Position numbers and translations under genes: made by a program. Shown here in pieces: positions 1 to 7,608 of a stretch of DNA of 64,000 nt. Origin of the DNA: CALESS01 sp041741455 (lineage in GTDB: Bacteria > Chloroflexota > Anaerolineae > Anaerolineales > Anaerolineaceae); NCBI GenBank assembly GCA_041741455.1, contig JBGSJZ010000152.1, positions 62,001 to 126,000 of the forward strand, in the 5' to 3' direction. The notes beneath the pieces are model-generated. The model saw nothing but the letters and a program-made list of their open reading frames with translations, was not told the origin of the DNA and did no database searches. Each line of letters begins with the position of its first letter. Positions within the stretch are counted from its first letter, which is position 1.

Positions 1-280
1 GGACCAAGTCAACTTGGTAACATGGCCAACCCCTGCTGGAAAAATTCTTGTTATATTCATCTTTGTAAGCGGCCTGTTGATTTTCACACTGGTTTTCCCA
101 GTTCAAGGATGTTTCAAAATCGACTGCTGTTGGATTGAGCGACTGGTGATCAAGTTGATCGGAAGCAATGTGTTTTGGCCTGGAACTGCAGGATATGAGG
201 ACCAAAAGCATACAGAGAATCAATATAAACCTGAAGAGCAAATTTCTGCCAGGATTTAGGTAAAAATATTGTCGTTTCAC
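1..280 (-). CDS. Predicted lipoprotein, 5' part only (runs off the window)
   Basis: On the minus strand a reading frame opens at GTG 280-278 and stays open to base 1, giving about 93 residues before the window edge. It begins with a Lys-Arg containing N-region and a hydrophobic stretch that ends in the lipobox LISC followed by serines (Cys at about residue 30), the classical layout of a bacterial lipoprotein exported by Sec and lipidated. The visible mature part is polar and matches no family I recognise. There is no Shine-Dalgarno; a TACAAT -10-like box lies only about 6 bases upstream of the GTG, so a leaderless message is possible. A plus-strand frame covering 14-259 is less convincing. 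Start codon and reality of the gene are inferred from the signal peptide alone. Confidence 0.55.
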   Translation of the reverse strand, partial: MKRQYFYLNPGRNLLFRFILILCMLLVLISCSSRPKHIASDQLDHQSLNPTAVDFETSLNWENQCENQQAAYKDEYNKNFSSRGWPCYQVDLV

Positions 281-342
281 ATTTAGATTGTATACCCTAT
301 CGACTTATTTTTAAATATTGCTGGCCTGCAATTGCCAAGGTT

Positions 343-351
343 TGGTATAAT
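343..351 (+). promoter_or_regulatory. Extended -10 promoter for typA
   Basis: The bases TGGTATAAT form an extended -10 element (TGn plus TATAAT at 346-351). No good -35 is visible at 17 bases, which is common for extended -10 promoters. The same TTTGGTATAAT string occurs at 52169-52179 ahead of another gene. Transcription would start near 358, about 60 bases before the typA start codon. Confidence 0.5.
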
Positions 352-376
352 TGGTCAGCGAGAAATTTAAAAACTT

Positions 377-403
377 CCTCGGCAAAGATTGCCGAGGTTT
401 TTC
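377..403 (+). terminator. Terminator-like hairpin in the typA leader
   Basis: An 8-bp perfect stem (377-384 with 390-397, loop of 5) is followed by five T residues at 398-402. This is an intrinsic-terminator shape lying 15 bases upstream of the typA ATG and downstream of its likely promoter. The gene upstream runs the other way, so the hairpin has no other plus-strand gene to terminate within the window. It may attenuate typA. Confidence 0.55.
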
Positions 404-417
404 AATCTAGGTGAATT

Positions 418-2277
418 ATGATTACTGAACGTAGAGATTTGAGAAATATTGCCATCATCGCTCATGTGGACCACGGGAAAACCACCCTGGTCGATGGGCT
501 TTTGAAACAAGCCCGGGTTTTCCGGGAAAACCAACAAATCGTGGAACGTGTCATGGACTCCAATGCACTGGAACGTGAACGCGGCATCACCATTCTTGCT
601 AAGAACACTGCTATAACCATTCCAGACCCGGAAACGGGGCTTTTGGTAAAAATCAACATTGTCGATACACCTGGCCATGCTGATTTTGGCGGTGAAGTCG
701 AACGTGTGATGAACATGGTGGATGGAGCTTTGCTTTTAGTAGATGCAGCCGAAGGGCCGATGCCGCAAACACGTTTTGTTTTGAAAAAAGCCCTTGAATT
801 GGGCCGGCGAGTAATCGTGGTCATTAACAAAATGGATCGCAAAGATGCTGAGCCGGACAAGACATTGAACGATACCTTCGATCTGTTCATTGAGCTTGGA
901 GCGTCCGATGACCAGGCAGATTTCCCAGTAGTCTATGCCAATGCCATCACCCAGCAGGCCGGTCTTACTTTTGATCTCAGCCCAAATCTTCAACCGCTTT
1001 TCCAAACGATCCTACAACATGTGCGTGGCCCTTTGGTCGATCTGGAATCACCCCTCCAGCTTTTAGTTACTAACCTGAGCTATGATGATTATCGAGGCAC
1101 AAACGCTATCGGACGCATCTACGCTGGAAGAATTCGAGCCGGTCAGCCGCTGGCCAGAATGATGGTAGATGGGCAGGTGGTGCCAGAACGGGCGCGTTAT
1201 TTATATGTGTATCAAGGTCTGGATAAGGTGGAAGTCGAACAGGCTGAAGCGGGCGAGATTGTCTCCATTGCTGGATTGGAAGGCATAGAAATAGGAGAGA
1301 CTCTGGCCGATCCAGAAAGCCCAGTTGCCTTGCCCCCGATCCGCGTGGAAGAGCCAACCGTTCGAATGACTTTTTCCGTGAACACTTCTCCATTTTCTGG
1401 CCGGGAAGGCAAGTGGAGTACATCCCGAAAATTACGCGAACGCCTTATGGATGAGCTTAGAAACAACGTTGCGTTGCGTGTAGCTGAAACAGACACCCCG
1501 GACAGTTATATTGTTTCGGGGCGGGGGGAGCTGCACCTGGCAATTTTGATTGAAACTATGCGGCGAGAAGGTTATGAATTTCAAGTTTCACGCCCGGAAG
1601 CAATTTTTCGGACCGGCGAAAATGGTGAACTGCTAGAACCATATGAAGAGGTGCATATCGATACCAGCTCTGAAACAATGGGAACCGTGGTAGAGATGCT
1701 GGGATCACGAAGGGGGAAAATGCTTGCCATCACCAACAATCCCGATAACACTGTTTACCTGCATTACCTGGTGCCAACCCGTGGTTTGCTAGGCTTTCGT
1801 TATCAATTCCTGACCGCCACAAGGGGGATGGGAACCATGCATTCAATCCTGCATAGCTACATGCCATTGGCCGGTCCGATTTCCGGTCGACAGACTAGTT
1901 CTGTGGTCGCCTGGGAAACTGGAATTACTACTACTTTTGGGCTAAAAAATGCAGAAGAACGTGCAATGCTTTTTATCGGCGCTGGAGTAGATGTTTATGA
2001 AGGAATGGTTGTAGGAGAGACGCCACGCCCTTTGGATTTAATTGTCAATGTGGTCAAGAAGAAACATCTGACAAATATGCGATCATCCAATAAAGATATC
2101 GAGGAACGGTTAGTGCCTCCGCGCGATATGAGCCTGGATGAAGCAATTGAGTTTCTAGGGGAAGATGAATTACTGGAAGTTACACCATTGAACTTCCGTA
2201 TTCGCAAACGCATTTTGGATACAGAAGAACGTGGCAAACAGTGGAAAAAAGCCCGCGAAGCCCTGGCTGAAGTCTAA
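418..2277 (+). CDS. typA: Ribosome-associated GTPase TypA/BipA
   Basis: This 619-residue protein is a full-length translational GTPase of the TypA/BipA family, which binds the 70S ribosome and affects 50S assembly and stress or cold adaptation. The G domain shows AHVDHGKTTL (P loop, about residues 15-24), ERERGITI (switch I), DTPGHADFGGE (G3) and NKMD (G4). EF-G-like domains II, III and V follow, and the C-terminal TypA domain contains the typical SxRG..HSI..Y region and ends in KKAREALAEV. Length matches the family (about 600-620). It is monocistronic: a leader hairpin precedes it and a bidirectional terminator follows it. The translation is uninterrupted. Confidence 0.97.
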   Translation: MITERRDLRNIAIIAHVDHGKTTLVDGLLKQARVFRENQQIVERVMDSNALERERGITILAKNTAITIPDPETGLLVKINIVDTPGHADFGGEVERVMNMVDGALLLVDAAEGPMPQTRFVLKKALELGRRVIVVINKMDRKDAEPDKTLNDTFDLFIELGASDDQADFPVVYANAITQQAGLTFDLSPNLQPLFQTILQHVRGPLVDLESPLQLLVTNLSYDDYRGTNAIGRIYAGRIRAGQPLARMMVDGQVVPERARYLYVYQGLDKVEVEQAEAGEIVSIAGLEGIEIGETLADPESPVALPPIRVEEPTVRMTFSVNTSPFSGREGKWSTSRKLRERLMDELRNNVALRVAETDTPDSYIVSGRGELHLAILIETMRREGYEFQVSRPEAIFRTGENGELLEPYEEVHIDTSSETMGTVVEMLGSRRGKMLAITNNPDNTVYLHYLVPTRGLLGFRYQFLTATRGMGTMHSILHSYMPLAGPISGRQTSSVVAWETGITTTFGLKNAEERAMLFIGAGVDVYEGMVVGETPRPLDLIVNVVKKKHLTNMRSSNKDIEERLVPPRDMSLDEAIEFLGEDELLEVTPLNFRIRKRILDTEERGKQWKKAREALAEV

Positions 2278-2283
2278 TAACCG

Positions 2284-2322
2284 ATGACCTGACAATTCAA
2301 TCTGTCGGGTCATTTCTATTTT
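2284..2322. terminator. Bidirectional terminator between typA and the recombinase gene
   Basis: An 11-bp stem with one G-T wobble (2284-2294 with 2303-2313, 8-base loop) is followed by a T-rich run on the plus strand. It lies between two convergent genes, so it can serve typA. Its 3' flank overlaps the end of the minus-strand gene. Confidence 0.7.
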
Positions 2323-3299
2323 TCTTCAAACACTTCCCAATAACCTTCATCCAGTTCATTGTCATTCAAATGAGCATAACGCTGAGTGACTGCGATATTA
2401 CTGTGGCGAGCTAATTCTTGGGCCAGTTTCAGGTTTCCGCTGGACTGTAAAACCCGGGTAACAAAATAGTGTCGGAATGAGTGGGGAGTAATTCGGCCTA
2501 CAGAATCAACGCCCAGGCATTGTTGCACCCTTTCAGAAACGATATTTCTGCCGGTAGTAGTGGTAATAGGTTTGACTTTCTTCCCGGCACCTTTATCATG
2601 TCGAGCAAATAAAGGCATCGAGCCAAGTGGTTTGCCAGAGGATCCATCCAAACTGGCACGGAGGGATAGATAATCTTTCAGAGCCACTTGCGATCGCCGG
2701 GAAAAGCGAACGATCGCCTGTTTATCACCTTTGCCAATGATGATTGCCCGACCTTCGTTCCAATCTAAATCTCCTCGGCGCAATTGGCAAGCTTCATGAA
2801 CGCGTAATCCGGTATCAGCCAGTGTCAGTAAGAAGGCTCGATCTCTCAAATTTCTCAACCTCTCTGCATCATCACCAGTTTGAACTCGATTTAACCTTTC
2901 CGCAAATTCCAGAACCTTCTCAATGTCTTCTTTTGGAAATTGTGGCAGACGAATACCAGGGCGCCGGGCACGTTGTCGGATTAACAATCGTATTCTCGGA
3001 AGATTGACTTCCGCCAATTTCTCCGCAGCCAGGAATTCGAAAAACCCTGATACAGCGGTCAGGTAAAGTCGTTCTGTGGCTGGTGATTCGGTTTTAAGAT
3101 CTTCCGCCAACCAGGCAATCGAATCTTCAGACAGATCCATAACCAAAACGGATTCAGGCCGGATTTTGTGAGAATTCAAAGTATCCAGGAAGTTCTGTAG
3201 ACCGTTTCGGTATGTTTTTACCGTGTTGGAACTACGCGCCTGTTCAACCGATCGTAGATATTTCTCAATTGCTTGAGTTATTGTATAATTGTCAGACAT
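2316..3299 (-). CDS. xer: Tyrosine recombinase, XerC/XerD/XerA type
   Basis: This 327-residue site-specific recombinase has an N-terminal SAM-like core-binding domain (about residues 5-95) and a C-terminal catalytic domain. Catalytic residues are recognisable: Arg in TGLRVHEA, Lys in GKGDK, HSFRH with His273 and Arg276, His299 in ARHSN and the nucleophile Tyr308 in QRYAHL. Length and layout fit housekeeping Xer proteins that resolve chromosome dimers at dif, rather than the longer phage integrases; no phage genes or att-like repeats flank it. The ATG at 3299 is preceded by an AGGAGA ribosome site. A 28-bp dif-like palindrome lies 264 bases upstream of its start. Only one Xer gene is visible, so a single-recombinase system is possible but unproven. 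Confidence 0.85.
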   Translation of the reverse strand: MSDNYTITQAIEKYLRSVEQARSSNTVKTYRNGLQNFLDTLNSHKIRPESVLVMDLSEDSIAWLAEDLKTESPATERLYLTAVSGFFEFLAAEKLAEVNLPRIRLLIRQRARRPGIRLPQFPKEDIEKVLEFAERLNRVQTGDDAERLRNLRDRAFLLTLADTGLRVHEACQLRRGDLDWNEGRAIIIGKGDKQAIVRFSRRSQVALKDYLSLRASLDGSSGKPLGSMPLFARHDKGAGKKVKPITTTTGRNIVSERVQQCLGVDSVGRITPHSFRHYFVTRVLQSSGNLKLAQELARHSNIAVTQRYAHLNDNELDEGYWEVFEEK

Positions 3300-3819
3300 T
3301 TAGATATTTCCGTTCTCCTGGTAATTATTGTAAGCCAGTAAGCTAATTATGGTGTATTTTTCATTACAAGATCCTAAGAAGAACTTGTAGGGCAGGTGGA
3401 TCAAAAAGATGATTTAGCGTCAAGATTACAACAATCCCTGCGCAAGATCCTCCCAAAATTCTACACACAAATTTTTTTATAATCACCTTCAAGTATCAGC
3501 TTATGAAATTACTTGCCATTCATTAATAATAGGGGGATCGTATAGATAAAAATTTACTTATTGTTTTCGATAATTATTATTATCGCAAACATAATTATAC
3601 AGCGAACAAGCCCCCTGCTGATAGATTAAAGAGATTTTCAAATGAATGTCACAAAATATAAAACACCTATGTCTGAATAATAAATTCTTTATTTAAATTT
3701 GAAAAAGGAGAATTCGCAAGAATATTTAGATGCCATTTTTCCCCCTCCCCTATCGGAAAATGATACAATTTTAGGATAAATATAATCCATTCAATCCCTC
3801 CTGAATACGAGCATATCCC
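3300..3819. other. AT-rich intergenic region between divergent xer and the gyrase-CTD-like gene
   Basis: This 520-bp stretch holds no convincing gene. It contains the dif-like palindrome (3563-3590), and an outer inverted pair AGGGGG (3531-3536) and CCCCCT (3611-3616) almost concentric with it. A TACAAT box on the minus strand (3327-3332) could serve the recombinase, and a TATAAT (3781-3786) could serve the gene at 3820. Neither has a good -35. Confidence 0.6.
3563..3590. other. dif: dif-like recombination site (candidate)
   Basis: Two 11-base arms flank a 6-base centre TTATTA in the 11-6-11 geometry of Xer/dif sites. The left arm (3563-3573) read as reverse complement is TTATCGAAAAC and the right arm (3580-3590) is TTATCGCAAAC, identical in 10 of 11 positions. 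One further base on each side extends the symmetry. Both arms start TTAT and carry AAAC at the outer end, resembling the known TTATGTTAAAT/TTATGTAAACT half-sites. It sits upstream of a Xer-type gene. The assignment is inferred from geometry and context. Confidence 0.55.
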
Positions 3820-4866
3820 ATGGAACGTCCAAATTTAACGAATATCCCGAAACCAGTGGTTGATTACATAGAGTATCTTGAGACATTAATCGGACAAATA
3901 AAATCCACAAAAACAACGATTACTACAGCAGATAGTCTAAACTTTGACGCCTTACCCCTAAAACCAGAATCACCTACCACCATTCAAATAATCTCCGTAA
4001 GCCGTTTGGGGTTTGCCAAGCGAACTGCACGCCATCATTACCTTCCCCAACATCGTGGAGGAACTGGTAATCCAGATTTTCAGGTGGACTCTGTAGATGC
4101 CCATGCTTTCCTGGCAGTTACGAACAACAGTGCAACTGTTTTGGCATTAACCAACAAAGGTCGTGTTTTTCGAATTCCTTTTTCACGCCTGGAAGAGAAA
4201 GGTTTAAGGGAACCTGGAAGTTGGTTGTGGGAACGGATTGAGCTGGATAATGATGAACAGGTTGCCTGTCTTTTACCCGTGCAAGCCACAGGCTTTATTG
4301 TAATGGTTACTCGCTATGGGAGAATTCGGGTACTTCGCCACCATTTGTTTGGTGAACACATGAGACCAGGTATGGGGGTTTTCTCCACCCAGGAGCATGG
4401 GGAATTAGCAACAGCCTGCTGGACCCCTGGTGACGCAGATATTCTGGTTAGCACACGGAACGGGATGGCTATTCGCTTCAATGAAAAGATCATTCCACCG
4501 CCTGGTGACCAAGCTATCCGGTTATCGGATGGAGATGAAATTTCTGGTCTGGCCCCAGTTTATTCAGAAAGCGATGTTTTTATAGCGACAGCCGATGGAC
4601 GCGGAGCATTGCGAAAGATGAGCGGTTTTGCTCCAAACAAAAGCATGGGAGGCAGCGGTAAGATTTTAATTAAGTCTAACCACGTGATTGGTATTGCATC
4701 CATCAGACCAGATGATCATATTTTCCTACTCACACAGCAGGGTAAAGTAATCCGGTTTCCTGTTGATGAGGTTCCCCTGACGGACGCCCCGGTTCAAGGT
4801 GTCAATTGCATGACGTTGCGTGGGGATGAGGTCATTTCCATGATAAATAGCGGGCTTATTGCTTAA
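3820..4866 (+). CDS. Stand-alone DNA gyrase A C-terminal-like beta-propeller protein
   Basis: This 348-residue protein resembles only the C-terminal DNA-wrapping domain of gyrase subunit A; the breakage-reunion domain with the active-site tyrosine is absent. After a short helical segment (about residues 8-30) the sequence falls into about six propeller blades with recurring patterns such as GRVFRIPFSRL, GRIRVLRHHLF, GMAIRFNEKI, GRGALRKMSGF and GKVIRFPVDEV. A variant GyrA-box, PQHRGGTGN (about residues 69-77), corresponds to the Q-R-R-G-G-K-G signature needed for DNA wrapping, with a lone Gln-His in place of Gln-Arg. It probably binds or bends DNA, perhaps with a topoisomerase encoded elsewhere. 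The ATG lacks a clear ribosome site. The gene stands next to the dif-like site and xer. Confidence 0.75.
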   Translation: MERPNLTNIPKPVVDYIEYLETLIGQIKSTKTTITTADSLNFDALPLKPESPTTIQIISVSRLGFAKRTARHHYLPQHRGGTGNPDFQVDSVDAHAFLAVTNNSATVLALTNKGRVFRIPFSRLEEKGLREPGSWLWERIELDNDEQVACLLPVQATGFIVMVTRYGRIRVLRHHLFGEHMRPGMGVFSTQEHGELATACWTPGDADILVSTRNGMAIRFNEKIIPPPGDQAIRLSDGDEISGLAPVYSESDVFIATADGRGALRKMSGFAPNKSMGGSGKILIKSNHVIGIASIRPDDHIFLLTQQGKVIRFPVDEVPLTDAPVQGVNCMTLRGDEVISMINSGLIA

Positions 4867-4894
4867 CCAGCGAGGGACTATAAGGAGGAATTCT

Positions 4895-5542
4895 GTGTTT
4901 ATTCATCCAAATGTAATGCTTCATTCGGGGCTGATATCCAATTGTTTTATCCTAAATGAAGGTGACGGATTAACGTTGATCGACTGTGGAGTATCGCGAG
5001 ATTTCAAGAAAATACTTGCAAGCCTGACCAAACTTGGATATCCTGAAAAACCTGTCAAGCAAATATTAATCACACATGCGGATGGTGATCATTATGGTTC
5101 TGCAGCCAAGTTGAAAGAAACCTGCAAAACACGGTTGTATTCAAACCAGGTAGAAAAAGAAGCGATTGAAATAGGCGGATCCTCTCGACCGCTTAAAGGC
5201 AATCGATTGAAGCTCTTCATTGCAGGTTTACTAAAACCATTGTTTGCAGTAACTGCAATTAATGTTGATGAGTGCGTCTCTGAGGCAACAGTTCTTCCAG
5301 TGTTGAATGGTTTGCGGGTACTCAATACCCCTGGGCATACACCTGGCCACACATCTTTTTGGCTCAAAGAAGAACAGATCCTTTTTGCCGGAGATTCGAT
5401 TTGGGAAGTATCTGGAAAGCCATCACCATCCACCGGCATGAATTGCTGGGATGAAAACCTGGCAAAAGAATCTTTCGAAGCTCAGATGAGGTTGAAACCC
5501 CGGGTGATTTGCGCAGGTCATTCGTGCATTTATATCAAGTAA
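4895..5542 (+). CDS. Metallo-beta-lactamase-fold hydrolase
   Basis: This 215-residue protein has the MBL fold: ITHADGDHYGS (metal ligands, about residues 56-66), TPGHTPGH (His ligand), LFAGDSI (bridging Asp) and AGHS near the C-terminus. In the first motif the usual second His of HxHxDH is Asp, a variant also known in the superfamily. The substrate cannot be told; thioester, lactone and nucleic-acid hydrolases share the fold. The GTG start at 4895 was chosen because AAGGAGG precedes it at 4882-4888; a longer frame from 4859 overlaps the previous gene and lacks a ribosome site. The gene probably cotranscribes with the preceding one (gap 28). Confidence 0.8.
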   Translation: MFIHPNVMLHSGLISNCFILNEGDGLTLIDCGVSRDFKKILASLTKLGYPEKPVKQILITHADGDHYGSAAKLKETCKTRLYSNQVEKEAIEIGGSSRPLKGNRLKLFIAGLLKPLFAVTAINVDECVSEATVLPVLNGLRVLNTPGHTPGHTSFWLKEEQILFAGDSIWEVSGKPSPSTGMNCWDENLAKESFEAQMRLKPRVICAGHSCIYIK

Positions 5543-5560
5543 CATGGAGAATTGACATAC

Positions 5561-6820
5561 ATGGAACATTTTATCCGGTATGGAACGACTATTCTTAATT
5601 TCACCATTGATCCAGGTATAGAAGTAGACATCATAACTCCCTCTGTTGTTCCGCCAGCGCCAGATCAACTGGCTGAAGTACAACGCGCCATCGATTCGCC
5701 ATTAGACTTTGACTGGGGAATCTTGAACCGGATAAGAAATGTTGGCATCGCGATCAACGATAAAACCCGACCAGTTCCCCATAAATATTTGTTCCCACCT
5801 TTATTAAAGAAACTTGAGCAGCATGGTCTGCCAAAGGATAAAATCCGATTCTTCATCGCAACCGGAACACACCTTCCGATGTCCCCGGACGAATTTGGGG
5901 ATGTAATCCCAGCAGATCTCCTTTCGATGTATCAAATTGAATCTCATAACTGCGACGATTCTTCAAATCTTCAATTAATAGGGAACACCCCGATCGGAAC
6001 GCCTGTCTGGGTGAATAAGCGATATTATGAAACAGATCTAAAAATTGTCATTGGTAACATCGAGCCACATCACTTCATGGGCTTTTCAGGTGGCAATAAA
6101 AGTGCATCGATAGGACTGACAAGCCGTCTGACAATTAACCGTAATCACTCGCTTTTACTGGATGACCGGAGCCGTCTGGGGGCATATTTGGACAACCCCA
6201 TGCGTCAAGATGTTGAACAAATTGGTAAATTGATTGGCGTCGATCTGGCTGTCAACGCAATTTTGAACGACAAAAAAGAAATTGTTCAAGCACTGGCTGG
6301 TTCGCCCTTGGAAGTGATGGCGTCAGGTTATCCCCAGGCGGCAAAATCCTGCCAGATCCCGGTTGATGGTTTGTATGACTTGGTGATTGCCTCAGCCGGC
6401 GGTTATCCCAAAGACATCAATCTTTACCAGGCTCAAAAAGCTTTGACCAATGCTTCATTAATCACTCGCCCGGGTGGCACGGTGATCCTGGTTACAGAGT
6501 GTATTGAGGGCGTTGGCAGTCAGGGATACGTAGACTTCATGCAGGGAATATTATCCTTTGAAGAAGCCCTGTTAAAATTCCAGCAAACTGAATTTACAGT
6601 TGGACCTCACAAAGCCTATCAATTTGCCAAGATTGGTTCGAGAATTCGGATTGTCTTGAAATCCGCGATCCTGCAGGAACAAGTTGAACAATTGCTCTTA
6701 ATTCCAGCATCAGATATGCAAACCTGTATCCATGATGAACTCGAAAAACTTGGAAATAATCCCAGAATCGCTATCCTTCCACTGGCTTCAATCACCTTAC
6801 CCACCTTTAGATCACGATAG
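5561..6820 (+). CDS. LarA-family protein (DUF2088, nickel-pincer racemase fold)
   Basis: The 419-residue product belongs to the lactate racemase LarA family, whose founding member uses the nickel-pincer nucleotide cofactor to racemise alpha-hydroxyacids. The N-terminal DUF2088 region has ATGTHLPMS (catalytic-type His), then EPHHFMGFSGGNKSASIGLTS, where a His pair and the Lys that anchors the cofactor in LarA are retained. The C-terminal half has the expected SAGGYPKDINLYQAQKAL region. The ATG at 5561 is preferred over an upstream TTG at 5552 because GGAGA sits about 10 bases before it. The cofactor genes larB, larC and larE are not in the window. Recent LarA homologues act on several hydroxyacids, so the substrate is open. 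Confidence 0.85.
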   Translation: MEHFIRYGTTILNFTIDPGIEVDIITPSVVPPAPDQLAEVQRAIDSPLDFDWGILNRIRNVGIAINDKTRPVPHKYLFPPLLKKLEQHGLPKDKIRFFIATGTHLPMSPDEFGDVIPADLLSMYQIESHNCDDSSNLQLIGNTPIGTPVWVNKRYYETDLKIVIGNIEPHHFMGFSGGNKSASIGLTSRLTINRNHSLLLDDRSRLGAYLDNPMRQDVEQIGKLIGVDLAVNAILNDKKEIVQALAGSPLEVMASGYPQAAKSCQIPVDGLYDLVIASAGGYPKDINLYQAQKALTNASLITRPGGTVILVTECIEGVGSQGYVDFMQGILSFEEALLKFQQTEFTVGPHKAYQFAKIGSRIRIVLKSAILQEQVEQLLLIPASDMQTCIHDELEKLGNNPRIAILPLASITLPTFRSR

Positions 6821-6828
6821 GAAAGCCA

Positions 6829-7608
6829 ATGACCACGGAAGCAGATTGGATGCAACACCCTCATTTGGATGGTAATCCATTTTATTTGCAGGGAAATTCA
6901 ATCGGATTCTTATTGATCCATGGTTTTACAGCAACCACCACGGAAGTACGACCAATGGCCATCTTTCTGCACCAGTTGGGATACACAGTATCCGTCCCCC
7001 TGCTCCCCGGCCATGGGACCACTCCAGATGATTTGAACCGGGTGAAGTGGACAGATTGGGCAATGTGCGTTGAAGATTCCTACCAGCAACTTCAAGCCAA
7101 TTGCCGGGTTGTATTTGTCGGTGGTGAATCAATGGGCGGTTTGCTTGGACTCTACTTGGCAAAATTACATCCAGAAGTGGCTGGAATTCTACTATACGCA
7201 CCTGCTTTGAAAGTTTTGCGTCTCGGCCGAGCCCGGATACTTTCTTATATCCGGGAGTTTCGCTGGAAGGAAGGCGGGGATCAATCTATGCCCTGGAAGG
7301 GTTATCGGGTTGTACCTCTAAAAGCTACCCGGCAATTGTATCGATTACAACGAATTATTCAAAAATCCTTGCCGCAAATTAATCAACCAACTTTAATTTT
7401 GCAAGGCCGTAAGGACAAATCTCTGGATTTGCGCAGCTCCGCTCTATTACTTGAACGGCTTGGTTCAAAAGACAAAAATCTTCTCTGGTTCGAGGAATCT
7501 CAACACTGTATATTATTGGATCGGGAATTCGATCAGGTGGCTTACGCCAGCCTGGCTTTTATTCGAAGAGTTCTGGATAAGTCCCATCTACAGGAGGTGG
7601 TCAATTGA
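6829..7608 (+). CDS. Alpha/beta hydrolase, carboxylesterase/lipase type
   Basis: This 259-residue serine hydrolase shows the oxyanion-side LLIHGFTATTTE (about residues 27-38), the nucleophile elbow GGESMGG (Ser about residue 104), the acid in GRKDKSLD and the His in SQHCILLD near residue 226. It resembles small cytoplasmic carboxylesterases of the Est30/monoacylglycerol lipase type that cleave short or medium acyl esters. No signal peptide is seen. It overlaps the following transporter gene by 4 bases and follows the LarA-like gene by 8, so the three are probably one transcript. Confidence 0.85.
   Translation: MTTEADWMQHPHLDGNPFYLQGNSIGFLLIHGFTATTTEVRPMAIFLHQLGYTVSVPLLPGHGTTPDDLNRVKWTDWAMCVEDSYQQLQANCRVVFVGGESMGGLLGLYLAKLHPEVAGILLYAPALKVLRLGRARILSYIREFRWKEGGDQSMPWKGYRVVPLKATRQLYRLQRIIQKSLPQINQPTLILQGRKDKSLDLRSSALLLERLGSKDKNLLWFEESQHCILLDREFDQVAYASLAFIRRVLDKSHLQEVVN

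Noticed and set aside
14..259. Plus-strand frame of 81 codons with a hydrophobic stretch
   Set aside because: It is antisense to a better supported minus-strand lipoprotein frame with a lipobox, and has a TTG start without a ribosome site.
2316..3299. Phage or integrative-element integrase
   Set aside because: No phage, transfer or toxin genes, no flanking tRNA and no direct att-like repeats; size and motifs fit Xer.
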